Source: CANMXU01 sp052030545 (GTDB lineage: Bacteria; Pseudomonadota; Gammaproteobacteria; Enterobacterales; Alteromonadaceae). Taken from it: a stretch of DNA of 64,000 bases. The position numbers and the translations under genes are program-made. Shown in pieces: positions 9,106-15,714 of the stretch. The stretch spans positions 62,001 to 126,000 of the forward strand of contig NZ_JBPDIH010000008.1 of assembly GCF_052030545.1 (NCBI RefSeq), written 5' to 3'. The notes beneath the pieces are model-generated. The model was not told the origin of the DNA. It was given only the letters and a program-made list of their open reading frames with translations, and did no database searches. The stretch's first letter is position 1. Each line of letters opens with the position of its first letter.

Positions 9106-9190
9106 AAGTTTTAAGTTTTAAGTTTTAAGAATCATAAACTCAAGACGAAAAAAAACCGTCTAATCTTACGATTAAACGGTTTCTTATATG
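9106..9190. repeat. Module copy B: AAGTTTT repeats and hairpin
   Basis: Three AAGTTTT repeats plus AAG (9106-9129), ATCATAA, then a hairpin at 9153-9182. It continues into a truncated tRNA-Ser 3' end at 9191. It marks the right-hand edge of the two-gene cassette. The stretch 8983-9105 upstream holds only the NERD gene leader. Confidence 0.8.
9153..9182 (-). terminator. Terminator hairpin, module B
   Basis: AAACCGTCTAATC pairs with GATTAAACGGTTT. In minus-strand sense it is followed by a U-tract, the arrangement expected just downstream of a tRNA. Confidence 0.75.
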
Positions 9191-9242
9191 TGGCGGTGAG
9201 ATAGAGATTTGAACTCTATAAAAGGTTTAGCGCTACAAACCC
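9191..9242 (-). pseudogene. Truncated tRNA-Ser 3' end (copy B)
   Basis: Read on the minus strand, 9191-9218 match the intact tRNA-Ser exactly from the T-arm to CCA, but the variable arm differs (GGTTTGTAGCGCTAAACC in tRNA sense) and the anticodon arm, D-arm and 5' acceptor strand are missing. It cannot make a tRNA. It is either a decayed tRNA gene from an array or a displaced 3' end left by site-specific integration. Confidence 0.8.
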
Positions 9243-9247
9243 TATTT

Positions 9248-9323
9248 AAGTTTTAAGCTTTAAGTTTCAAAATCATAAAACCAAGACGAAAAAAAACCGT
9301 CTAATCTTTCGATTAAGCGGTTT
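9248..9323. repeat. Module copy C: degenerate AAGTTTT repeats and hairpin
   Basis: One AAGTTTT and two degenerate copies (9248-9267) are followed by AATCATAAA and a hairpin with TTTC loop at 9294-9323 that acts as a minus-strand terminator. It is close to identical to module B, offset by 141 bp. Confidence 0.8.
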
Positions 9324-9331
9324 CTTATATG

Positions 9332-9382
9332 TGACGGTGAGACAGAGATTTGAACTCTATAAAAGGTTTAGCGCTACAAACC
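9332..9382 (-). pseudogene. Truncated tRNA-Ser 3' end (copy C)
   Basis: It has the same truncated structure and the same altered variable arm as copy B, with further point changes, including the CCA position, which reads TCA in tRNA sense (TGA on the plus strand at 9332). The decay suggests it is not selected as a tRNA. Confidence 0.8.
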
Positions 9383-9393
9383 TAATTTAGTTT

Positions 9394-9476
9394 GAAGTTT
9401 GAAGTTTGAAGTTGAAGTTTGAAAAATCATAAACTAAAGACGAAAAAAACCGTCTAATCTTTCGATTAAACGGTTT
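9394..9476. repeat. Module copy D: GAAGTTT repeats and tRNA-Ser terminator
   Basis: Four near-perfect 7-bp GAAGTTT units (9394-9421), AATCATAAAC, and a hairpin at 9447-9476 with TTTC loop. This copy lies directly behind the intact tRNA-Ser at 9485 and serves as its terminator; it is presumably the ancestral arrangement of the module. Confidence 0.8.
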
Positions 9477-9484
9477 CTTATATG

Positions 9485-9575
9485 TGGCGGTGAGATAGAG
9501 ATTTGAACTCTAGAAGGGCTACAAACCCTTGCCGGTTTTCAAGACCGGTGCTTTCGACCACTCAGCCATCTCACC
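9485..9575 (-). tRNA. tRNA-Ser(UGA), copy 1
   Basis: A 91-nt class II tRNA including an encoded CCA. It shows acceptor pairing GGTGAGA/TCTCACC, an anticodon stem CCGGT/ACCGG around the loop CTTGAAA (anticodon TGA), a long variable arm AAGGG-TTTGTAG-CCCTT, and the T-loop TTCAAAT. It reads UCA and related serine codons. It is identical to copy 2 at 9650-9740, with its own terminator at 9447-9476. Confidence 0.95.
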
Positions 9576-9614
9576 ATTGAACTTTTAAATACGTGCTTTA
9601 AACCTTGTTAAAGC

Positions 9615-9643
9615 AAAAAGCCGCTAAAACTTAGCAGCTTTTT
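9615..9643 (-). terminator. Terminator between the two tRNA-Ser genes
   Basis: AAAAAGC-C-GCTAA pairs with TTAGC-A-GCTTTTT with one internal mismatch. It lies just downstream of tRNA-Ser copy 2. Its sequence is unrelated to the module hairpins. Confidence 0.75.
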
Positions 9644-9649
9644 AGAATG

Positions 9650-9740
9650 TGGCGGTGAGATAGAGATTTGAACTCTAGAAGGGCTACAAACCCTTGCCGG
9701 TTTTCAAGACCGGTGCTTTCGACCACTCAGCCATCTCACC
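9650..9740 (-). tRNA. tRNA-Ser(UGA), copy 2
   Basis: The 91 bases are identical to copy 1, including anticodon TGA, long variable arm and encoded CCA. A strong sigma-70 promoter lies 40 bases upstream. The identity over 91 bases with unrelated flanks suggests recent duplication or gene conversion. Confidence 0.95.
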
Positions 9741-9781
9741 TGTGTGTGACTTAAAACATGTGTTGCTTCAAGACGAGGCGA

Positions 9782-9810
9782 ATATTAAAGTGTCGATATT
9801 CACTTGTAAA
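9782..9810 (-). promoter_or_regulatory. Sigma-70 promoter of the tRNA-Ser genes
   Basis: In minus-strand sense it reads TTTACA, a 17-base spacer, then TAATAT, followed by a G+C-rich stretch TCGCCTCG typical of the discriminator of stringently controlled stable-RNA promoters. It is correctly placed for tRNA-Ser copy 2. Confidence 0.75.
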
Positions 9811-9893
9811 GCACTAATTTGAAAATTTAATTAGTTTGCTAATAAAACAAGCAACTTGCTTTGATTTTACCCAAACGTTACTGAGAAAACATC

Positions 9894-10475
9894 ATGACAG
9901 ACGAGACTAATTGCCGTTGCCCTTGGTTAGACTTATCAAAACCCGACTATGTTAAATACCATGATGAAGAATGGGGTGTGCCTGTTTATGATGATAAAAA
10001 AATGTTTGAGTTTATTATTCTAGAGTCAGCACAAGCAGGTTTAAGTTGGTACACCATATTAAAAAGACGCGCAGGTTATAAAGAAGCGTTTGCCAATTTT
10101 GATGTTGAACAAGTCGCTAAGTTTGACCAAGATAAGGTTGAACAGCTAATGCAAGATACAAGTATTATTAGAAATCGCGCTAAAATAAACGCTGCGATTA
10201 ATAACGCTAAGGTATTTATAGCTATTCAACAAGAGTGCGGTAGCTTTTCAAACTACTTATGGGCTTATGTAAACAACACACCTATTATTAATCATTTTAA
10301 AACCTTGGCCGACTACCCTGCCACTTCAGATTTGTCAGATAAGATCAGTAAAGATTTAAAACGCCGTGGCTTTAAATTTTTTGGTTCAACAATTTGTTAT
10401 GCCCATTTACAGGCGTGCGGCATATTAAACGATCACAGTGAAAGCTGTTTTAGAAAACACATCTGTTACAAATAA
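9894..10475 (+). CDS. tag: DNA-3-methyladenine glycosylase I
   Basis: Tag removes 3-methyladenine from alkylated DNA as the first step of base excision repair. The 193-residue protein matches the family over its whole length: RCPW near the start, YHDEEWGVP (22-30), LESAQAGLSW with E44 and W52, and KRRGFKFFGSTICYAHLQACG near the C-terminus. The zinc ligands of the E. coli enzyme have counterparts at C9, H23, H181 and C185. It is a single gene, transcribed away from the tRNA-Ser locus. Confidence 0.95.
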   Translation: MTDETNCRCPWLDLSKPDYVKYHDEEWGVPVYDDKKMFEFIILESAQAGLSWYTILKRRAGYKEAFANFDVEQVAKFDQDKVEQLMQDTSIIRNRAKINAAINNAKVFIAIQQECGSFSNYLWAYVNNTPIINHFKTLADYPATSDLSDKISKDLKRRGFKFFGSTICYAHLQACGILNDHSESCFRKHICYK

Positions 10476-10657
10476 TCACATTTTTTTATTGCTGATCAGG
10501 TACGCCTTGGTAGCTATTTTAAATTTCCATGTCATAATATGTCACAAGGTTATTGTGAAAGTTAACAATTTTTTCACTAAAAAATTGACTAACATCTTGA
10601 ACTTAAACAGAATGACCTTATCTAACAGGTATAACTACGTTTTTTAAAGGAAAGATT

Positions 10658-11326
10658 ATGCAATCGAATATGGGTTTTCAGGCAGCAACACAAAGTTCTG
10701 CTATTGAAATCAACAAGGTATTGAAAAATACTTACATGTTGTTATCAATGACATTAGCATTTAGTGCTGTGACTGCTGGTGCATCAATGGCTATGGGACT
10801 TTCTCACATGGCAGCATTGGTAATGACACTAGTAGCGTTTGGATTACTATTTGTTGTTCATAAACAAGCTGACAAAGCTAGCGGCATTTTCTGGATTTTT
10901 GCTTTCACTGGTTTAATGGGTGCCTCTTTAGGTCCAATGCTTAACTATTATGCGGCTATGCCAAACGGCGGCGCATTAATTATGCAAGCACTAGGTGGAA
11001 CAGCATTAATATTTTTTGCTTTATCTGGTTATGCTTTAACAAGTAAAAAAGACTTCTCATTTATGGGTGGCTTTTTAATGGTTGGCTTAATCGTGGTAAT
11101 TGTTGCTGGTATCGCAAATATTTTCTTCCAAGTACCTGCGTTATCTTTAGCGTTAAGTGCTGCGGTTATAATGATTATGTCTGGTTTAATTTTATTTGAT
11201 ACAAGCCGTATTATCCACGGTGGCGAGCGCAACTACATTCGCGCAACAGTATCTTTATACTTAAACATTTATAATATTTTCACTAGCTTGCTTCATTTAC
11301 TTGGCGCGCTAGGTAGCGATGACTAA
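10658..11326 (+). CDS. Bax inhibitor-1 family membrane protein, YccA-like
   Basis: This 222-residue protein has about seven hydrophobic segments covering residues 28-215 and the closing pattern SLYLNIYNIFTSLLHLLG typical of the BI-1/YccA/YbhL family. E. coli YccA binds and modulates the FtsH protease; other members act as pH-sensitive calcium leak channels. The gene is monocistronic with an AAAGGA site before the ATG and a terminator at 11351. Assignment to YccA rather than a sister subfamily is by overall resemblance. Confidence 0.9.
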   Translation: MQSNMGFQAATQSSAIEINKVLKNTYMLLSMTLAFSAVTAGASMAMGLSHMAALVMTLVAFGLLFVVHKQADKASGIFWIFAFTGLMGASLGPMLNYYAAMPNGGALIMQALGGTALIFFALSGYALTSKKDFSFMGGFLMVGLIVVIVAGIANIFFQVPALSLALSAAVIMIMSGLILFDTSRIIHGGERNYIRATVSLYLNIYNIFTSLLHLLGALGSDD

Positions 11327-11350
11327 TCGTTAATTAGTCGGTATAATATT

Positions 11351-11376
11351 AAGCCTCGCAATGTCGGGGCTTTTTT
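11351..11376 (+). terminator. Terminator after the BI-1 gene
   Basis: AAGCCTCG pairs with CGGGGCTT around CAATGT and is followed by a T-tract. Confidence 0.8.
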
Positions 11377-11422
11377 ATGGGCGAAATTCACTGCCCTGCA
11401 CAATGACTTATTAGGTGATATT

Positions 11423-11800
11423 TTGAAAAAACTGGCTGTTATGGTAACCACAGCGCCGCATAGTAACTATACCGCTACCGCGCTTGATTATATTCACTGT
11501 GCAATTGATGCGGGTTATCAGGTGATTGGCGTATTTTTTTATCAAGACGGGGTATTAAATGCCAGCCAGCATTTAACGGTTCCTAATGACGAGTTTCAAG
11601 CGATTTCATCTTGGCGACAACTTCATAAAGCGCATAATATTCCTTTGTATTTATGCATTAGCGCCGCTCAAAAACGCGGTTTAAGCGATGAGCTTGAACA
11701 AGGTGAAGCAACCAGTAATATTGATGAAACGTTTACCATTTCAGGATTAGGTGAACTGGTAAGCTTAACCGATGAAGCTGATAAAGTGGTGCAACTATAA
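11423..11800 (+). CDS. tusD: Sulfurtransferase complex subunit TusD
   Basis: TusD is a subunit of the TusBCD complex that relays sulfur from TusA to TusE and on to MnmA for 2-thiouridine formation in tRNA wobble positions. The 125-residue DsrE-fold protein keeps the sulfur-carrying cysteine at C78 in LCISAAQKRGL, the same position as in E. coli. The start is a TTG preceded by AGGTGA. The stop overlaps the tusC start (TAATG), so the genes are translationally coupled. The partner mnmA lies in this window at 61036. Confidence 0.93.
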   Translation: MKKLAVMVTTAPHSNYTATALDYIHCAIDAGYQVIGVFFYQDGVLNASQHLTVPNDEFQAISSWRQLHKAHNIPLYLCISAAQKRGLSDELEQGEATSNIDETFTISGLGELVSLTDEADKVVQL

Positions 11801-12162
11801 TGAAACAATTGAGTATTGCGCTGTTAAATACTGCTGCACCCTTTTCAACCAGCACCGCTAAAGAAGCATTAGACGTTGCGTTGATCTTTGGCTCTTATGA
11901 GCAAGCGCCGGCACTTTTTTTCCAAGGTGATGGCGTATGGCAGCTTGTTAATAACCAGCAAGCTGAAAGCATTTCTTCAAAAGATTTTCTTAAAACCTTT
12001 GCTGCTTTTGAATTTTACGATATTGAAGATATTTACGTGTGTAAACGATCGTTAGAACAAAGAGGCTTAAGCGAAGATTTTCATATCGATAACGTTACTG
12101 TGTTAAACGATGCGGATTTTATTGCTGCGCTTAATGCCTATTCAACAATTTTTAAGTTTTGA
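11800..12162 (+). CDS. tusC: Sulfurtransferase complex subunit TusC
   Basis: This 120-residue DsrF-like subunit of the TusBCD relay shows the family features KEALDVALIFGSYEQ (residues 21-35) and VCKRSLEQRGL near residue 80. It starts inside the tusD stop codon and ends next to tusB, which fits one polycistronic unit tusDCB-tusE. Confidence 0.93.
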   Translation: MKQLSIALLNTAAPFSTSTAKEALDVALIFGSYEQAPALFFQGDGVWQLVNNQQAESISSKDFLKTFAAFEFYDIEDIYVCKRSLEQRGLSEDFHIDNVTVLNDADFIAALNAYSTIFKF

Positions 12163-12173
12163 GCAACAACACC

Positions 12174-12461
12174 ATGACGACATTACATATTTTAAGAACA
12201 TCGCCATTTCAAGATAACGAGTTAACACAATGCTTGTCTGTTGCAATTAGCCAAGATAACTTGGTACTTATTGATGATGCTTGCTACGGTTTAAACCACC
12301 CTACGTTAAAACTTGCTCAGCAAAAAGGCATAAATGTTTCCGTTATTACAAAGCATGCAACCGCGCGCGGTTTAACAATCGCTGCCGAGACAAACCAAAT
12401 ATCGATGACAGACTTAGTCACATTAACTTTTAACAATGAACGAGTGATCACTTGGCAATGA
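12174..12461 (+). CDS. tusB: Sulfurtransferase complex subunit TusB
   Basis: This DsrH-like protein of 95 residues begins MTTLHILRTSP, matching the family's usual N-terminus and length. An in-frame TTG at 12159 would add five residues and overlap the tusC stop; the ATG at 12174 is preferred, although neither has a strong ribosome binding site. The last bases overlap the tusE start as ATGA. Confidence 0.9.
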   Translation: MTTLHILRTSPFQDNELTQCLSVAISQDNLVLIDDACYGLNHPTLKLAQQKGINVSVITKHATARGLTIAAETNQISMTDLVTLTFNNERVITWQ

Positions 12462-12790
12462 GTATAGAATTTAATGGTCAGCAAATTGAAACCGACAAGC
12501 AAGGGTATTTGTTAGATCACACCTTATGGCAGGAAGACATGGCACCAATTTTAGCCAAGCAAGACGATATGGAGCTATTGCCTGAGCACTGGGAAGTGAT
12601 TACCTTTGTACGAAATTTTTATTTAACTTATCAAACCTCTCCGGCTATTCGCGCATTAACCAAAGCAATGAAAGCAGAGTTTGGCGAAGAAAAAGCCAGT
12701 AGCCGTTATTTATATCGGTTATTTCCTGAAGGGCCAGCCAAACAAGCAACAAAATACGCGGGTTTACCAAAACCTGCTCGGTGTATTTAG
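12458..12790 (+). CDS. tusE: Sulfur carrier TusE (DsrC family)
   Basis: TusE accepts persulfide sulfur from TusBCD and hands it to MnmA. The 110-residue protein carries SPEHWEV-like LPEHWEVITFVR, TSPAIRALTKAM and the ending SRYLYRLFPEGPAKQATKYA, with the invariant penultimate cysteine in KPARCI (C109). I chose the ATG at 12458, which overlaps the tusB stop (ATGA), over a TTG six bases upstream. Confidence 0.95.
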   Translation: MSIEFNGQQIETDKQGYLLDHTLWQEDMAPILAKQDDMELLPEHWEVITFVRNFYLTYQTSPAIRALTKAMKAEFGEEKASSRYLYRLFPEGPAKQATKYAGLPKPARCI

Positions 12791-12825
12791 CTTACTACAT
12801 AAAACCACCAATAAACCGTCAGCCA

Positions 12826-12853
12826 TAAAAAAACCCTCAAGCGAGGGTTTTTG
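12826..12853. terminator. Terminator between tusE and the long GAPDH gene
   Basis: AAAAACCCTC pairs with GAGGGTTTTT around AAGC, with U-tracts in both orientations. It serves the convergent genes on both sides. Confidence 0.85.
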
Positions 12854-12887
12854 TTTTTAGGCTATTTTTATAGCGCTAGCGATTTTA

Positions 12888-14336
12888 TTACTCAACCGGT
12901 AATGTTGGAATGTATACGCCCGCCATTTCATTCATTACACGAACTACCTGACAGCTATAACCAAACTCATTGTCGTACCACACGTAAAGTACTGCGCGAT
13001 CAGCGTCAACAATAGTTGCTTGCGAGTCAACAACACCCGCAAAACGTGAACCAACTAAGTCAGTTGATACAATTTCAGAAGACGCGGTGTAGTCAACTTG
13101 GTTTTGTAATTTTGAATTTAAAGAAATGTTACGTAAGTAATCATTCAAACCTGCTTTATCTGTCGCAGTTTTTAAATTCAAGTTCATGATCGCCATAGAA
13201 ACGTTAGGCGTAGGTACGCGAATTGCGTTACCTGTTAATAAACCTTTCAATTCAGGCAACGCTTTAGCAACAGCTTTTGCAGCACCTGTGGTACTAATTA
13301 CCATATTTAATGGTGCACTGCGGCCACGACGAGGTGCTTTATGGTAGTTATCAATTAAGTTTTGGTCATTGGTATATGAGTGAACCGTTTCAACATGACC
13401 ATTACGAATACCAAACTCATCGTTAATTGCTTTTAATACTGGTGTAATTGCGTTGGTGGTACAACTTGCTGCAGAGATAATTTTATCGTCAGCTAAAATC
13501 ATATCTTCGTTCACACCAAAAACGATATTTTTAATATCACCTTTAGCAGGCGCTGTTAGTAATACTTTATCAACACCTTTAGATTGTAAATGCTGACCTA
13601 AACCTTCTTCGTCACTCCAAATACCCGTGTTATCAACAACTAATGCGTTGTTAATACCGTAAGCGGTGTAATCGATGTCTGAAGGTGATTTAGCGTAAAT
13701 TACTTTGATGAAAGCGCCATTGGCACGAATAACATTGTTTTCTTTATCGATAGTAATGCTGCCGTTAAAAGCACCATGAACTGAATCACGTCTTAATAAG
13801 CTGGCACGTTTTTCTAAGTCGCCGTCTTTACCCGGACGAATAACAATAGCACGTAAGTTTAACTTAGCATTAGGGCCTGCACGTTCAATAAGTAAACGCG
13901 CTAATAAGCGACCAATTCGACCAAAACCATATAAAACTACGTCTTTGGCTGGCTGCTCTTTCACATTTTTACAGATGTCTGTTAATGCTTTTTCTAAATA
14001 CTGTGGGATGGTTAAGTCATTCGATTTACCAGAATACCAATAGCTATAAGCAAGCTTACCAATGTCGATACGTGCTGGCGCTAATTGCATTTCGCTTAAC
14101 GCTTCAACAAATGGGTAACTTTCTCTTAAACGAAGTTTACTTTCTTCGTGTAAAGCTACGGATTTATGTGCTTTAATAATGTCTATAGCTGATGCATTAA
14201 CCAACGGACGACCGTAAACGGTGATTTCTATGCCTTTATTTCTAAAAAGCTGACCGATAATTGGTTGCATGTTTTCAGCAAAAGTTTGACGCTCTTGCCA
14301 GCTTGTTTGGTATTCTTCCTCAAGGTGAGAAGTCAT
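12888..14336 (-). CDS. Glyceraldehyde-3-phosphate dehydrogenase, long atypical form
   Basis: This 482-residue protein has a GAPDH core starting near residue 132 (VVLYGFGRIGRLLARLL) and an N-terminal extension of about 130 residues that typical 330-residue GAPDHs lack. The catalytic cysteine is C292 in SAASCTTNAITP. The position that usually holds the NAD-selective aspartate reads IVIRPG instead, so cofactor preference may differ from the classical enzyme at 17531. Similar long GAPDH paralogues occur in Shewanella and Vibrio relatives. It stands next to other sugar-catabolism genes. Whether it works in glycolysis, gluconeogenesis or on another substrate is not shown by the sequence. Confidence 0.88.
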   Translation of the reverse strand: MTSHLEEEYQTSWQERQTFAENMQPIIGQLFRNKGIEITVYGRPLVNASAIDIIKAHKSVALHEESKLRLRESYPFVEALSEMQLAPARIDIGKLAYSYWYSGKSNDLTIPQYLEKALTDICKNVKEQPAKDVVLYGFGRIGRLLARLLIERAGPNAKLNLRAIVIRPGKDGDLEKRASLLRRDSVHGAFNGSITIDKENNVIRANGAFIKVIYAKSPSDIDYTAYGINNALVVDNTGIWSDEEGLGQHLQSKGVDKVLLTAPAKGDIKNIVFGVNEDMILADDKIISAASCTTNAITPVLKAINDEFGIRNGHVETVHSYTNDQNLIDNYHKAPRRGRSAPLNMVISTTGAAKAVAKALPELKGLLTGNAIRVPTPNVSMAIMNLNLKTATDKAGLNDYLRNISLNSKLQNQVDYTASSEIVSTDLVGSRFAGVVDSQATIVDADRAVLYVWYDNEFGYSCQVVRVMNEMAGVYIPTLPVE

Positions 14337-14439
14337 TTCATAAACCTTTTAATTAAGTCAATTGAACGATATTCTATAAGTAATAGAGACAATTACCTTT
14401 GACGAGATAATATAATACTCTTACCACGGCGACATTGTA

Positions 14440-15297
14440 ATGCAACATGAAATGATTCACCATAGGTTACGACCTATTTTTACTATAATTAATTCAAATA
14501 AAAGCAAGTGCTTTGCTGTAACAATTTTCAGTAGTTTATTGTTCAGTTGTGACGATACCGTTAAAGTTGCCGACATTTGCACAACTCACCCTGAAATTTG
14601 TGCAGAATTTCAAGAAGATAATTGGTGTAGAGCAGAAAGAAGAAAGCTGTTAGTCACTTACCACAATTTGCAAACCGAACAACAAGAAAGCCAACAATAC
14701 AAAATGTTGCTCAACCTTGAAAAATATTCGGTGTGTATGAAAAAAGCATCTTTAATTGAACATAAAAAGTTCAAAGAAAAGAAAAACCTCCGCATAAGCA
14801 ATTACATGAACGCAAAGCAGCGTATACAACAAATTTCTAACGAAACGGTAAACTCCGAAGATCCGTTATTGTTGTATTACCATTGGTCGCGCAACAATAA
14901 TAAAAATGCCTTAGCTAAATTACTTACGTTAGAAAATACCGACGCAGTTGAAAATGTTGAGTCGCAAGTAAATCTAGCAACTTATTATGTTAAACGTGAT
15001 ATTGGTAAAACATTTGATTTTTTATTTCACGCGTTAGAGTTGTATAAACCCGGCGATGAAATTGATGATGAAATTTTTAAAACGTTAACGACCTTGTTTA
15101 TCGATAAGAAAAAATATAAACAAGCGTATATATGGTTAAAGGTATTTAGTTTGAATTCTTCAGAACGTGATGAATTTACCGAGCAGCAGTTAGAAAACTA
15201 TGCCCGCTCGTTTAACTTAGATAGAGAGTTTTTAGATAAAGTTGCCACAACAACATTGAAAAACATAAAAGCTGGCAGTTTTGTAAAGCCTAATTAA
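14440..15297 (+). CDS. DUF2989 family putative lipoprotein
   Basis: This 285-residue protein has a hydrophobic N-terminal stretch (about 23-36) ending in LLFSC, a lipobox with C37, so it is probably a lipoprotein. Downstream it shows four conserved cysteines (near CTTHPEIC, WC and VC) and a helical C-terminal half with TPR-like character (YYVKRDIGKTFDFLFHALEL; YKQAYIWLKVFSLN). This matches DUF2989, found mainly in Shewanella, Vibrio and relatives. The function is unknown. An internal start nearer the signal peptide is possible. Confidence 0.75.
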   Translation: MQHEMIHHRLRPIFTIINSNKSKCFAVTIFSSLLFSCDDTVKVADICTTHPEICAEFQEDNWCRAERRKLLVTYHNLQTEQQESQQYKMLLNLEKYSVCMKKASLIEHKKFKEKKNLRISNYMNAKQRIQQISNETVNSEDPLLLYYHWSRNNNKNALAKLLTLENTDAVENVESQVNLATYYVKRDIGKTFDFLFHALELYKPGDEIDDEIFKTLTTLFIDKKKYKQAYIWLKVFSLNSSERDEFTEQQLENYARSFNLDREFLDKVATTTLKNIKAGSFVKPN

Positions 15298-15312
15298 TGT
15301 TTCAAATAAGCT

Positions 15313-15705
15313 TTATTCGTTAGGCTTGGCTGCATTCGCAACAAAAGTTAAGCTTAACGAATTAACGCAATAGCGCTTGCCTGTTGGCGCAGGTCCGTCA
15401 TCAAATACATGCCCTAAGTGGCTCTGACAATGCTTACATTGAATTTCCACCCTCGCCATGGCTAACGATAAGTCTTCAAAATACGCGACTTGATTTTCGC
15501 GAGCTTGATAAAAACTTGGCCAACCACAACCGGCATTAAATTTTGTGCTTGAATCAAACAAAGGTTGTTCACAACAAGCACAGTGATAGCAGCCAGTTAA
15601 CCAATGATCGTTATAAATCCCCGTAAATGGCCTTTCTGTTGCAGCTAGGCGGCAAACTTGAAAAGCTTCTGGCGACAATTTGTCTTTATAACGATCATCT
15701 GTCAT
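15313..15705 (-). CDS. msrB: Peptide-methionine (R)-S-oxide reductase MsrB
   Basis: MsrB repairs the R-epimer of oxidised methionine in proteins. The 130-residue protein has the two zinc CxxC pairs (C42/C45 and C90/C93), GCGWPSF, GHVFDDGP and the catalytic cysteine C113 in RYCVNS. It lies nine bases downstream of gnd on the same strand and is probably cotranscribed with it, which would link repair to the enzyme that makes NADPH. Confidence 0.95.
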   Translation of the reverse strand: MTDDRYKDKLSPEAFQVCRLAATERPFTGIYNDHWLTGCYHCACCEQPLFDSSTKFNAGCGWPSFYQARENQVAYFEDLSLAMARVEIQCKHCQSHLGHVFDDGPAPTGKRYCVNSLSLTFVANAAKPNE

Positions 15706-15714
15706 GGCAAACCT

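Noticed and set aside
3150..9421. AAGTTTT tracts and tandem modules as a CRISPR array
   Set aside because: Repeat units are 7 bp with no spacers, and the larger modules have tRNA-like content. No cas gene is present in the window.
10438..10647. A 69-codon plus-strand frame after tag
   Set aside because: It overlaps the tag end in another frame and is A+T-rich leader sequence of the BI-1 gene.
14337..14439. HexR operator upstream of the long GAPDH gene
   Set aside because: No palindrome with TGTA and TACA half-sites at 15-base spacing is present.
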